Below the pieces are notes generated by a model. It worked only from the letters and a program-made list of their open reading frames with translations, was not told where the DNA came from and did not search any database. This document shows positions 14,498 through 22,613 of a stretch of 35,481 nucleotides of DNA, piece after piece (the stretch's first letter is position 1; each line of letters opens with the position of its first letter). The DNA comes from UBA2428 sp002343545. Lineage in GTDB: Bacteria; Bdellovibrionota; UBA2428. The position numbers were made by a program, and so were the translations under genes. Location of the stretch: positions 1 through 35,481 of the forward strand of contig CALFZE010000105.1 of NCBI GenBank assembly GCA_937952285.1. The letters run 5' to 3'.

Positions 14498-15856
14498 ATG
14501 CGGAATCCGTTGGCTCGTGGACCCGAGAGTCCCATCGCGAAGGTTTTGCTTGCGGACGACTCGCCCCTCATGCACCGAGCGGTCGCGCTCGCGCTGCGCA
14601 AAGAACCCCTCGAGCTTATCACCTGCGATAACGGGCAAGACGCGCTTCGCCTGACCCTCGAACACCGTCCCGCGATCGTGCTCGCGGACCTCGATATGCC
14701 GGGCCTCACGGGGATCGAGCTCTGCCGCAGCATTCGCCAGGACGCTTCGCTCGCGGGAACGAAAGTCGTCTTGATTTGCGGCAGCTTCGATCAAATCGAT
14801 GAAGCTCGACTTCAAAGCGTGCAGGCCGACGGTCGCCTCTGGAAACCCTTCGAAGCGCACGTCCTCATCGCGCTGCTGAGCGCCCTCCTCAAGTCGCCCA
14901 TTCGCGAAAGCCTCGACGCGACGTCGGGCAACCTGACCGACGAAATGACGAAGGCGACGTTCCAAGCGGCCGGCCGCGAAGCGACGGCCCCTCCGATCGT
15001 CGAAGCCGACTCGGCCACCTTGGCGCCGATCCACGAAGCCGCTCCGGCTCCGTCCCCGCCGTCGACCGCTTGGCCCACGGCGGCGCCCGTTGTCGCGACG
15101 CCGAAAGCGCCGGAGCGTCCCGCTCCGCAATTCGTGCCGCCCCCGCCTTCGGTCGACGAAGCCACGATGCCGCCCCTGCCGACGGCCGCCCGACCGACGC
15201 CGCCCGTGCCCACCTTCTCGGTACGTCCGAACCCCTCGCCCGAAGCGACGGCCGCCCCCCTTCCTCCGCGCATCTCGGAAGAAGCGACGGCCACGCCCGC
15301 TTCGGTGCCCGGATTGACGAACTGGTCCTTCAACCCGCCCGCGGAACTTCCGGAACCGTCCCAACCGGCGGCCGCGCCGGCCGATATCTGGTCGATGGAT
15401 TTTTCTCCGGCGGGAGGCGACGCGCCCGCGCCTTCGAGCTTCCGCGAGCCGGACGAAGTCGCGCCGAACCTCGACCTCGAACGCCCCGACGATCCCGAGC
15501 CGCAGATCTACCGACGCTCGGATTTCGAGCGCAACCGCGAAGAGCGTAAACCCGAAGAGGCCTGGCTCGCCGATCCCGATCTTTCGAGTTACCGGGGCGA
15601 AGACAGCGGAGTTCCCTCGCCGCCGGCCGAAGCGTCGTTCCCGCCCACCTCTCCTTTCGATGCCTCGGTCACGGCTTCGCCGTCGCCCGCGGCCTCTTCG
15701 TTGCGCGAGCACGAAGTCCCGGCGGGTTCCTCGATCAGCGAGGAGCGGGTGCGCAACCTCATCCGCGAAGAGCTCGACGCGGCTCTGCGCGGATGGTTCC
15801 AGGATCGCCTCCAAGCCAAACTGAGCGAAGTCCTCGCCGAGATCGAACGCGACTAG
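14498..15856 (+). CDS. Response-regulator-like protein with long Pro/Ala linker (452 aa)
   Basis: Residues 13-130 form a receiver (REC) domain: acidic pair Asp20-Asp21, phospho-acceptor Asp64 in LADLDMPG and Lys116 in LWKPFE. Residues about 165-400 are a Pro/Ala/Glu-rich disordered linker. The last 40 residues (ISEERVRNLIREELDAALR to LSEVLAEIERD) form an amphipathic helix that may oligomerise or dock a partner. There is no DNA-binding output domain. The plan resembles scaffold-type regulators of polarity or motility in delta-type bacteria, but no specific orthologue is claimed. GAAAGGGG lies about 14 nt before the ATG. Only 3 nt separate it from birA. No histidine kinase is nearby. Confidence 0.85.
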   Translation: MRNPLARGPESPIAKVLLADDSPLMHRAVALALRKEPLELITCDNGQDALRLTLEHRPAIVLADLDMPGLTGIELCRSIRQDASLAGTKVVLICGSFDQIDEARLQSVQADGRLWKPFEAHVLIALLSALLKSPIRESLDATSGNLTDEMTKATFQAAGREATAPPIVEADSATLAPIHEAAPAPSPPSTAWPTAAPVVATPKAPERPAPQFVPPPPSVDEATMPPLPTAARPTPPVPTFSVRPNPSPEATAAPLPPRISEEATATPASVPGLTNWSFNPPAELPEPSQPAAAPADIWSMDFSPAGGDAPAPSSFREPDEVAPNLDLERPDDPEPQIYRRSDFERNREERKPEEAWLADPDLSSYRGEDSGVPSPPAEASFPPTSPFDASVTASPSPAASSLREHEVPAGSSISEERVRNLIREELDAALRGWFQDRLQAKLSEVLAEIERD

Positions 15857-15859
15857 CGC

Positions 15860-16657
15860 GTGAAACGGCCGGTCTCGCTCCCCGTCGAGCGCCTCTACGA
15901 ATTCGAATCCCTCGCGAGCACGCAAGATTTTGCGCGCAAGCGCCTCGAAGCGCATCCGGGCGCGAACGAAGTCATCTGGGTCCGCGCCGATCGCCAAAGC
16001 GAAGGGCGGGGGCGCCAAGGACGGCGTTGGGAAGACACGAAGGCCCCCGGCGAGACCCTTCTCGTCTCGCTCGGTTTTCGCCCGTCGAGTCGCCTCGCGC
16101 GTTCGCTCCCGCTGCTTCCGCTCTGGGCCGGCGCGCTCGCCTTGAGCGTCGCGCGCGAGTTGGGCCACGACGAATCGCTTTTCCTGAAGTGGCCCAACGA
16201 CCTCGTGCGCCCGGGCGCCGGCGCTTCGCTTTCGAAAGTCGGCGGGATCTTGGTCGAAGCTTTCGGCGCGCGCGGCGTTGTCGTCGGCTGGGGGATCAAC
16301 CTCTTCTCGGCCCCCGCGGACGTGGGGGCCTCGCCCCTCTTCGCTTCCCGCGCCGAGGATCCCCTTGGCTTTCGTGATCGTGTTTGGGCGCGGCTGCGCG
16401 AGCGCTTCGCCCGCGAAAACGCGGCGTGGAGCGCCGACGTTTCCGGGACTTACGAAGAAAGCCTCATCGAGTTCCTCGAACGCGACGCCATGGCGCCGCT
16501 CTGGGGGCGCGAAGGCGTCCTCCTCGCGGAGTCGCGACGGGGCCGAGCCGTCGGACTCAACGGCGACGGAACCCTGCGCGTCCTTCTCCCCGACGGAACG
16601 CGATACGAGGCCCGTTCAGGGGAATTCCGTCTTGATCGCGAAGCCCCGCGGCCCTGA
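15860..16657 (+). CDS. birA: Biotin--[acetyl-CoA-carboxylase] ligase
   Basis: Attaches biotin to the biotin carboxyl carrier protein via biotinyl-AMP. Motifs are FESLASTQDFAR, the adenylate loop GRGRQGRRW (residues 49-57), LKWPNDL, KVGGILVEA and VVGWGINL. At 265 residues with no N-terminal helix-turn-helix it is a class I ligase without repressor function. The C-terminal SH3-like domain (GRAVGLNGDGTLRVLLPDGT) is present. The start is GTG at 15860, 3 nt after the upstream stop, so translation is probably coupled to the REC protein. Confidence 0.93.
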   Translation: MKRPVSLPVERLYEFESLASTQDFARKRLEAHPGANEVIWVRADRQSEGRGRQGRRWEDTKAPGETLLVSLGFRPSSRLARSLPLLPLWAGALALSVARELGHDESLFLKWPNDLVRPGAGASLSKVGGILVEAFGARGVVVGWGINLFSAPADVGASPLFASRAEDPLGFRDRVWARLRERFARENAAWSADVSGTYEESLIEFLERDAMAPLWGREGVLLAESRRGRAVGLNGDGTLRVLLPDGTRYEARSGEFRLDREAPRP

Positions 16658-16897
16658 GCTCCGGCGGCCCGGCCCGTTCCAAGGCTTGGGACAATTTGCG
16701 CGGAGGGGGTGCCCAAGTTCTCGACACTTTTGCCGTTCCCCTTCGCTTCGCGCAAAGCCCCGAATCCAAGCCCCTTTTTGGAGCCATGTTAAGACCGCGT
16801 AACGCTGGCACACCGTCTGCAACTACCCGGTCAAAGACACTTCGGTTCTCGTTGGTGGGGCGCACAAAGTCTTCGTTCGATGTGTGAAGGGGAAAAT

Positions 16898-17719
16898 ATG
16901 AAAACGAAAAGCTATCTCAACGTCTTGGTCTATGGCCTCGTGGCGAGCCTCGCGGCTTGCGGATCGGACCCCGCTCCGGTCGTCACCGTGCCGCCCGCCG
17001 CGGCCGTGCCGACGGCGCCGGTCACGCTTCCCGCTCCGCAAACGGCGGGCGGCGACTACATCCGCGACACGATCGCTCCGTGGCTCGAGTCCTACTACGG
17101 CCGCATCCATCTCCAGACGCAGATCACCGTGATGGGCAACGGCACGGTCCTCGACACGATCCCGGCCGGCGAATACGGCTGGCGCGACATCTACGACCGC
17201 GTCGTGAACCGTCTCGCGACGAGCTGCGCTTGCACCTACGCCCAAGTCTCCGCCTACGCCGGCGCTTCGGGTCTCTCGCCGCTGGCCTCGGTTGACTACA
17301 CGCGCTTCAGCCAGTTCGTGTCGCAGAACGCCGTGCCGTGGCAGCAAGCCGCGGTCTTGCTCGTGAACGGCAACGCGGTGAACGGCAACTACTACGGCAA
17401 CGTGGGCTACAACCAAGTGAATCCGTACTACAACGGCATGAACCCGTACTACGGCAACACTCAGATGCAGATGGGCGGCCAGATCTACGCGAACTTCGCG
17501 TTCATCTTCCACCAACTCGTCTCGATGAACCAGACCTACTACACGCAGTACTACTACCCGGTGTACGCCGGCGGCCAAATGGTTCAGCCGGGCAACTGGG
17601 CCTTCGGCAACTACTACGGCGGCACGAGCGCCCTGCAAGTCGGCGCCAGCTTCAACAGCGTCGGCGGTGGCCGCGGCCTGAGCCTGAACGTGAACGGTTT
17701 CTTCCAAGGCCTCCGCTAA
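16898..17719 (+). CDS. Asn/Tyr-rich lipoprotein, function unknown (273 aa)
   Basis: The start at 16898 has a clear Shine-Dalgarno AAGGGG 6 nt upstream. The lipobox LAAC places the lipidated Cys at residue 21. A Pro/Ala/Val-rich spacer follows, then a folded region with CACTYAQ, and a striking stretch of Tyr, Asn, Gly and Gln (NGNYYGN, NPYYNG, TYYTQYYYPVY). Such composition is seen in surface or outer-membrane-associated proteins, but no family is recognised. The 240 nt upstream hold no other gene, and I see no confident promoter there. A terminator follows at 17872-17906. Confidence 0.8.
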   Translation: MKTKSYLNVLVYGLVASLAACGSDPAPVVTVPPAAAVPTAPVTLPAPQTAGGDYIRDTIAPWLESYYGRIHLQTQITVMGNGTVLDTIPAGEYGWRDIYDRVVNRLATSCACTYAQVSAYAGASGLSPLASVDYTRFSQFVSQNAVPWQQAAVLLVNGNAVNGNYYGNVGYNQVNPYYNGMNPYYGNTQMQMGGQIYANFAFIFHQLVSMNQTYYTQYYYPVYAGGQMVQPGNWAFGNYYGGTSALQVGASFNSVGGGRGLSLNVNGFFQGLR

Positions 17720-17747
17720 ACGCGGCGCCCCGGAAGGCTCTCACTTC

Positions 17748-17853
17748 GCGGAACGTCGGCGGGTCCTCGGTGGCGGAAGCGGTGCGGATGCGGAATCTCG
17801 TGGATGCGGAGCGGAAGCGGAATCCCTCGACCGGGTCGAAAGCGGAACGTCGG
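17748..17853. repeat. GCGGA-rich imperfect short repeats
   Basis: GCGGAACGTCGG occurs at 17748-17759 and again at 17842-17853. GCGGAAGCGG occurs at 17773-17782 and 17811-17820. GCGGATGCGGAATCTCG (17784-17800) resembles GCGGAAGCGGAATCCCTCG (17811-17829). They fill the untranslated region between the lipoprotein gene and its terminator. Confidence 0.5.
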
Positions 17854-17871
17854 TCGCGGCCCCTCGATCAA

Positions 17872-17906
17872 CCGGATCTCTGGCGACGGAGATCCGGTTT
17901 CTTTTT
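17872..17906 (+). terminator. Rho-independent terminator
   Basis: CCGGATCTC (17872-17880) pairs with GAGATCCGG (17889-17897) around an 8-nt loop, followed by TTTCTTTTT. It lies downstream of the lipoprotein gene and just before the next gene's Shine-Dalgarno. Confidence 0.9.
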
Positions 17907-17936
17907 AACCTCGTCTCCTTGCGAAGGAGTTCCAAG

Positions 17937-18470
17937 ATGTCTCGATTCACCAAGCGCAGCTCGCGTTTGACCCTGGCGGCCCTCGGGATCGCCGCCCTCC
18001 TCGGCGGCACCGCCGCCCGCGCCGAAGGCCCGAAGGGCGCCGGCCGCTGCGAATCCCGTCGATCCTCGAACGACGCGCTCGAGCGCGCCACGGCCGACAT
18101 CGAAACGGCGATGCTCACGATGACCACCCACGGCGTCGCGCTCGAAACGATCCGCGCCCTTCGCCTCGAGGCGGGCCTCCAGACGAAGCCCAACGACCTC
18201 ATGCTCGCGCTTCGCACCCAGACGAAGCTCTCGGCGGAAAAGCGCGACAGCCTCGTGAAAGCCTACGCGCTCGCCCAGGACGCCACGCACGCGGTCCGTC
18301 TGACGGAGCGCCTGGACCTGGCGCCTTCCGAAAAACTCAAGCGACACTTGCGCCTCTTCGACTTGCTCGAGGTTGACCCCGTAAGCTACCTGCGCGCCCG
18401 GCTCCTTAAGTTCACGCTTCTCTCCCCGTCGGAAGTCGAAGCGATCCTCGCTCCGCTCGAGTCCCGCTAA
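17937..18470 (+). CDS. Exported helical protein, function unknown (177 aa)
   Basis: The start at 17937 has a strong Shine-Dalgarno GAAGGAG. The N-terminus is a typical Sec signal peptide: basic KRSSR, then LTLAALGIAALLGGTAARA, cleaved near ARAEG. The mature part of about 145 residues is helical and charged, with one Cys near its start (GRCESR). No known family is recognised. It is flanked by terminators on both sides, so it is probably a single-gene transcription unit whose promoter must lie in or just after the upstream terminator region. Confidence 0.78.
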   Translation: MSRFTKRSSRLTLAALGIAALLGGTAARAEGPKGAGRCESRRSSNDALERATADIETAMLTMTTHGVALETIRALRLEAGLQTKPNDLMLALRTQTKLSAEKRDSLVKAYALAQDATHAVRLTERLDLAPSEKLKRHLRLFDLLEVDPVSYLRARLLKFTLLSPSEVEAILAPLESR

Positions 18471-18518
18471 TCAGGCCCCCGGCGCCGCCGGCATTCTCCC
18501 CCTTTGTCCGCGGCGTTC

Positions 18519-18553
18519 GGCCGGATCCCTTGCCCCGGGGATCCGGCCCTTTT
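18519..18553 (+). terminator. Rho-independent terminator
   Basis: GGCCGGATCCC (18519-18529) pairs with GGGATCCGGCC (18538-18548) around an 8-nt loop, followed by CTTTTT. It ends the transcript of the exported protein upstream of trmL. Confidence 0.9.
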
Positions 18554-18586
18554 TCGTTTTCGCGGGGATCTGCTAGCTTCGCGGCG

Positions 18587-19117
18587 ATGGGACGCAAACA
18601 AAACTGGGACGTGGGCGAGCTCGAGCGCGTGCCGCTCGACCGCAAGCTGACCCGCGACGGCGCCTTCACGATCCTGCTCCTGCACCCGCGCATTCCGCAG
18701 AACACGGGTTCGATCGCGCGCATGTGCGCCGGCACCGGTTCGCGCCTCGATCTCGTGGCGCCCTTCTTCGACATCGAGGATTCCAAGCTCAAGCGCGCGG
18801 GGCTCGACTACTGGCCGATGCTCGACGTTCGCGTCTATCCCGACTTCGAAGCCTGGGAGCTCGCGAATCCCGGGCGCGTCCCTTGGCTCGTCGAAGTCGG
18901 CGGCCCCAAGGTCTACGCCGAAGCCAAGTTCGCCGCGGAAGACGTCATCGCCTTCGGCGACGAACAAGACGGCATCGACCCGCGGCTGCTCGCGCGCTGG
19001 CCCGAGCGGCACCTGCGCATCCCGCAACAGAGCGTGCGCTCCCACAATCTTGCCACGAGCGTCGGCGTCGTGACCTACGAAGCCCTCCGACAAGTCGACT
19101 GGCTCGGCCTCGAATAG
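18587..19117 (+). CDS. trmL: tRNA (cytidine(34)-2'-O)-methyltransferase (SPOUT family)
   Basis: SPOUT-fold 2'-O-methyltransferase that modifies the wobble position of leucine tRNAs. Motifs are HPRIPQNTGSIARMCAGTG (motif 1), AFGDEQDGID (motif 2, SAM-binding knot) and RIPQQSVRSHNLATSVGVV (motif 3). The start at 18587 removes a low-complexity extension and leaves 176 residues, slightly longer than E. coli TrmL (157). TAGCTT lies 7 nt upstream, with no Shine-Dalgarno. A CspR-type SPOUT relative is the alternative name for the same family. Confidence 0.88.
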   Translation: MGRKQNWDVGELERVPLDRKLTRDGAFTILLLHPRIPQNTGSIARMCAGTGSRLDLVAPFFDIEDSKLKRAGLDYWPMLDVRVYPDFEAWELANPGRVPWLVEVGGPKVYAEAKFAAEDVIAFGDEQDGIDPRLLARWPERHLRIPQQSVRSHNLATSVGVVTYEALRQVDWLGLE

Positions 19118-19159
19118 GCAGCCCGAAGCCCTTCCTTTCGAGTTACGGACCCAAAAACA

Positions 19160-19195
19160 AAAACCGCGAAGTTCCCGAAGGAACCTCGCGGTTTT
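19160..19195. terminator. Bidirectional terminator between trmL and rpsI
   Basis: AAAACCGCGAAGTTCC (19160-19175) pairs with GGAACCTCGCGGTTTT (19180-19195) with one mismatch and a CGAA loop. U-runs arise on either strand, serving the convergent trmL (+) and rplM-rpsI (-) units. A second smaller hairpin (GCTCTC/GAGAGC, 19242-19259) lies nearer rpsI. Confidence 0.85.
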
Positions 19196-19273
19196 AAAAA
19201 CAATCTGACCCCATCCCCAAAGACGGGCACGATCCGAGGAAGCTCTCCCGAAAGAGAGCCAACCCCGCCTCGA

Positions 19274-19666
19274 TTAGCGCTTGCTGAACTGCGTGCCGCG
19301 ACGTGCGCCGCGCTTGCCGTACTTCTTACGCTCTTTCTTACGAGCGTCGCGGGTCAGCATGGAAGCCGACTTGAGCGAGCCCTTGAGTTCCGGGTTGAAC
19401 TCGACGAGAGCGCGGGAGATGCCATGGCGGAGAGCGCCGGCTTGGCCCGCTTGGCCACCACCGTCGCAGTTCGCGACGATGTCGAACTGGCCGATCATGC
19501 CGAGTTGTTCGAGCGGCTGGTTCACGACGAGGCGAAGAACCGGGCGCGGGAAGAAGTCTTCGAAGGTACGGCCGTTGACCGTAATGACGCCCTTACCGGG
19601 GCGGATTCGAACGCGAGCGACCGAGCTCTTGCGGCGACCCGTAGCGTAGAAGAAAGTTTGAGCCAT
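19274..19666 (-). CDS. rpsI: 30S ribosomal protein S9
   Basis: Small-subunit protein whose C-terminal tail reaches the P-site tRNA. It has the family start FFYATGRRKSSVARVRIRPG, the GGGQAGQAGALRHGISRAL segment and the basic tail ending in FSKR. The length of 130 is normal. It is the second gene of the rplM-rpsI operon. Confidence 0.97.
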   Translation of the reverse strand: MAQTFFYATGRRKSSVARVRIRPGKGVITVNGRTFEDFFPRPVLRLVVNQPLEQLGMIGQFDIVANCDGGGQAGQAGALRHGISRALVEFNPELKGSLKSASMLTRDARKKERKKYGKRGARRGTQFSKR

Positions 19667-19695
19667 AACCTAAATTCCGTCTCCCTTAGAGAAGC

Positions 19696-20421
19696 TTACT
19701 GACCTTGTTTGACGTGGCGAAGCTGCCAGGCCACCGGCAATTGAGCCGTGTGCGGGTGCTGCGAGCCCGAGTAGATCTTGAGCTTGCGCATTTGCTGACG
19801 GCCGAGGGGCGAGCGCGGCACCATGCCACGAACCGCGTTGAACAGAATCCGCTCGGGATATTCCTTACGGAGCTTAGCGGGCGAAGTCGCCTTCATACCG
19901 CCGATGTAACCGCTGTAGTTGTAGTAACGCTTCTCGTCTTCCTTCGCGGCCTTGAAGACAACCTTCTCGGCGTTGATGACGACGACGAAGTCGCCTTGGT
20001 CGTTGTTCGGCGTGAAGGTCGCCTTGTGCTTACCGCGAAGGATCATCGCGATTTCGGAAGCGAGACGGCCGACCGTTTGGCCAGCGGCGTCGACGACGAG
20101 CCACTTGCGATCGGGGTCGTTCAGGCCGCCGAACTGCGTGCGAGCCGCGAGCGGCTGCACGGGACCCTTCGGCGCGGTGATGCGCGCGGAATGGGGGGCG
20201 TGGCCGATCGGCTTCACCTTCTTCGTGCTCTTCGCTTTGCCTTCCGTCTTTTCGACTTGGCTAGCGCGACGGGCTTTTTCCCGCGAGAGGCGGACCTTCG
20301 TCTTGGAGGCCGCTTTGGCCTTTTGAGCTTGGAGCTTCGTGACTTTCGTCTTGGATTTCTTAGCGGATTTCTCCGTACCCTTGCTCTTCGTCGTCTTCTT
20401 CGCGGTTTTCGTCGTCGCCAT
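19696..20421 (-). CDS. rplM: 50S ribosomal protein L13 with about 100-residue Lys-rich N-terminal extension
   Basis: The L13 core starts near residue 105 (DRKWLVVDAAGQTVGRLASE) and shows LRGKHKATFTP, GDFVVVINAEKV, YYNYSGYIGGMK, AVRGMVPRSPLGRQQMRKL and YSGSQHPH. Typical L13 is about 145 residues; this one is 241. The extra N-terminus (residues 1-100) is Lys/Ala/Thr-rich, resembling histone H1-like or disordered RNA-binding tails. No internal in-frame Met sits at the start of the core, and the ORF starts right after a plausible leader, so the extension is likely translated. It is followed by rpsI. Confidence 0.93.
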   Translation of the reverse strand: MATTKTAKKTTKSKGTEKSAKKSKTKVTKLQAQKAKAASKTKVRLSREKARRASQVEKTEGKAKSTKKVKPIGHAPHSARITAPKGPVQPLAARTQFGGLNDPDRKWLVVDAAGQTVGRLASEIAMILRGKHKATFTPNNDQGDFVVVINAEKVVFKAAKEDEKRYYNYSGYIGGMKATSPAKLRKEYPERILFNAVRGMVPRSPLGRQQMRKLKIYSGSQHPHTAQLPVAWQLRHVKQGQ

Positions 20422-20471
20422 TATCTGTCTCTATCTCTTCTAACTGTTTGAGGACCTGATCGAAGTTCGCG

Positions 20472-20501
20472 AAACTACAGATGGCAGACTCAGCCTGTCA
20501 A
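20472..20501 (-). promoter_or_regulatory. Putative rplM-rpsI promoter
   Basis: On the minus strand a perfect TTGACA (20501-20496) is followed after 18 nt by TAGTTT (20477-20472). This is about 50 nt upstream of the rplM ATG and leaves a leader of about 45 nt. Confidence 0.5.
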
Positions 20502-20581
20502 GCCCTTCTCGCGAGGTCTTCGGACACCCGGACTCTATTTATTTATTGCTACGCGTCAAGCGTCTCGTTAATCCCGACCCC

Positions 20582-22033
20582 ATGAAAGCCATCTTTTCGA
20601 AGCTCCTCTTGACCGGGCTTCTGACTTTCTGGGGCTCGGAAGCTTTCGCCGACCCCGGAGCTTTGAGTCTCCCGGCCGGCCTCCGCATCGAGACCCGACT
20701 TCCGTCGCAAGTGCTCCTTCCTCTAGTCTCTTTCGAGCAAAAGCTCGAGTTTTCCGTGCCGAAGGGCGAAGTTTCCGAGCCCACGCTCCGCTTTCACCTC
20801 GAACGCCTGAGCTGGTCCGGACGCACCCTGCGGGTGGGGCAGCTCCGCCTGGAACTCTCGGCCCAAAAGTGGACCTACCGGGAAAGCCTCTGGCTGCGCC
20901 TGGAATGTCGCCAGCCCCTCGTCAGCCTCGTGCGGAAAGACTGGGATCTCGAGCTTCCCGAAAAGCTCTCGCTTCGATTGCGCCTGCTCCCGGGCGGCGG
21001 GGCCGAGTGGATCGAAAGCCCGTGGCCGGCCTTTCGCGAGACGCTCGAACGCAGCCTGCGGGACCTGACCCGCGCCGAGACGCTCGCGCGCGACTTCCGC
21101 TTTAACGGCGACTGCCCGGGCAGCACCGCCTCGCTCCTGGAATCCTTCCTGCGCAACCGCCTGACGGACTCTTACGCCAAGGATCCGCAGCTTTGGGCCC
21201 AAGGGCTCGCCGAAATCGAGAAGGTCGCCCGACCCGCGCTCGAGGAGGGCCTCGTGCAGGCGCTCGCGTCGTGGAAGGCGCCGCGGGCGCTGGACCTCGA
21301 TCTGCGGGTCGAGCGGGCCCAGTCGGGCGCGCTTTCGCTGCTCACCGAGGGAGCCGGCGCGGCCGTGCCTCCGGACCTCGTCGCGCTCCGTTCCGCGTTG
21401 CGCGTGACCGCGACCCCGGATTTTCTGGAGTCGCTCGTGCGTCCGCTCGTCGAAGCGAAGTCTCCCCGCTACGACGTCGAGTCGAGCTTCGCGGCCGAGG
21501 ACCTGGCGCCTCTGTTTTCGGAGCTCTTCGGTCGCCCCCCTCGGGAAAAGGTCGAGCTTTCGGTCGGGCTCGTCCAATGCCCCGAGGCCCAGCCCGTCCG
21601 GATCCGTCCGTGGATCTCGCGCGACGCCGAGCGGGTAGGGGTCGACTTCGAAGCGGGCCTCCTGCTGGAAATCCGGACGGAGGGCGGCTACGAGATCAAA
21701 CGCGGCCTGCCCTTGCGGGCCGTCTTCGAAGCGAAGGGCGAACGCTTTGCCTCCGAGCAAAGCCGCTGGGCCTTTTCGCAGGCGAACTGGCAACCCAAGG
21801 AACGCGTGTGCGGCCTCGCGAACGTGAACGAGCTGCTGGGCGGCGGCCTCCAGTGGTTGCTCGCCTCGCCGGCGCTCAAGGATTTTCTCTCGAAGGAATT
21901 CGGCCCGAGCCTCGAGGCCGTCTCGGTCTCGACGCGACGGCCCCGCGTCCTCGGTCGCGCCGACTACGAACGTCGCCGCGTCGGGGGCGGCTTCTACGCC
22001 GACGCCCTCGTTTTCGAAAGCCACCGCCCTTAA
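20582..22033 (+). CDS. Exported protein, function unknown (483 aa)
   Basis: The start at 20582 gives the signal peptide MKAIFSKLLLTGLLTFWGSEAFA, cleaved near AFADPG. The mature protein is about 460 residues, rich in alternating beta-like segments (FEQKLEFSVP, LRLRLLPGGG, LDLDLRVERAQSG, VGVDFEAGLLLEIRTEGGYEI). The only cysteines are scattered singles. It may be a periplasmic beta-rich protein; no family is recognised. The preceding 30 nt include an AT-rich TATTTATTTATT stretch, which may be part of its promoter. It is divergent from rplM. Confidence 0.8.
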   Translation: MKAIFSKLLLTGLLTFWGSEAFADPGALSLPAGLRIETRLPSQVLLPLVSFEQKLEFSVPKGEVSEPTLRFHLERLSWSGRTLRVGQLRLELSAQKWTYRESLWLRLECRQPLVSLVRKDWDLELPEKLSLRLRLLPGGGAEWIESPWPAFRETLERSLRDLTRAETLARDFRFNGDCPGSTASLLESFLRNRLTDSYAKDPQLWAQGLAEIEKVARPALEEGLVQALASWKAPRALDLDLRVERAQSGALSLLTEGAGAAVPPDLVALRSALRVTATPDFLESLVRPLVEAKSPRYDVESSFAAEDLAPLFSELFGRPPREKVELSVGLVQCPEAQPVRIRPWISRDAERVGVDFEAGLLLEIRTEGGYEIKRGLPLRAVFEAKGERFASEQSRWAFSQANWQPKERVCGLANVNELLGGGLQWLLASPALKDFLSKEFGPSLEAVSVSTRRPRVLGRADYERRRVGGGFYADALVFESHRP

Positions 22034-22106
22034 GCCTTCGGGACGGCGGCCGGATAGACGGATTTCTGGCAAGTCAGGCTGCCCCCCGTTTGGCTACGCT
22101 GAGGGG

Positions 22107-22577
22107 GTGAACGAACGCATGTGCCCGGTCTGCCGCTCGCCCCTCTCGCTGAACGTCCCGGCGCGCCTGCCGCTCATGACCCACTTTCGTCTCGCGCTCT
22201 TCGTGGGGGGAGGGGCCTACGTGCTTTCCTTCTTCGTGTCGCTCGAGGCGAGCCTCAAGTCGCTCGTCTTCTACTTTCCGCTCTGGGGCCTCGCCGAGCT
22301 CGTGCATTCCGCGCGCTGGCGCGAGTCGCTGAAGTGCGGTGCGTGCGCCTTCGACCCCCAACTTTACCACCGCGATTGGCGCGCGGCCCGCGCGCGCGTC
22401 GAGGCGCGCCTCGGCGCCGAGCAAGCCAAGCTCGTCGAGGCGATCGGCGAGCGCTCGGCCAAGCTTCGCCAACGCGCGCCCTCGGCGACGGCGCCCAAGG
22501 AAGCTCCCCTTAGCCTGGGGGCCGAGCGTGGAACAACGCGTGTCGTCAGTTTGAACGACGGCTCCGACGACGCCTAG
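22107..22577 (+). CDS. Zinc-ribbon membrane protein, function unknown (156 aa)
   Basis: MCPVCRSPL near the N-terminus and CGAC about 60 residues later form a split four-Cys zinc ribbon. A hydrophobic region (FRLALFVGGGAYVLSFFVSLEASLKSLVFYFPLWGL) inserted between the halves gives one or two membrane segments. The C-terminal 65 residues are helical and Ala/Arg-rich. Two starts are possible: GTG at 22107, or ATG at 22119, which is better placed after GAGGGGG. It is just upstream of the beta-oxidation genes, but no link to them is evident. Confidence 0.7.
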   Translation: MNERMCPVCRSPLSLNVPARLPLMTHFRLALFVGGGAYVLSFFVSLEASLKSLVFYFPLWGLAELVHSARWRESLKCGACAFDPQLYHRDWRAARARVEARLGAEQAKLVEAIGERSAKLRQRAPSATAPKEAPLSLGAERGTTRVVSLNDGSDDA

Positions 22578-22613
22578 GGCCCGCGGCCCCGCCCTTCCTG
22601 CTATATTGTTGCC

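Noticed and set aside
19196..19230. CTGACCCC-type fragment near the rpsI terminator as a REP or IS relic
   Set aside because: It is too short and has no partner arm; the bidirectional terminator beside it explains the structure.
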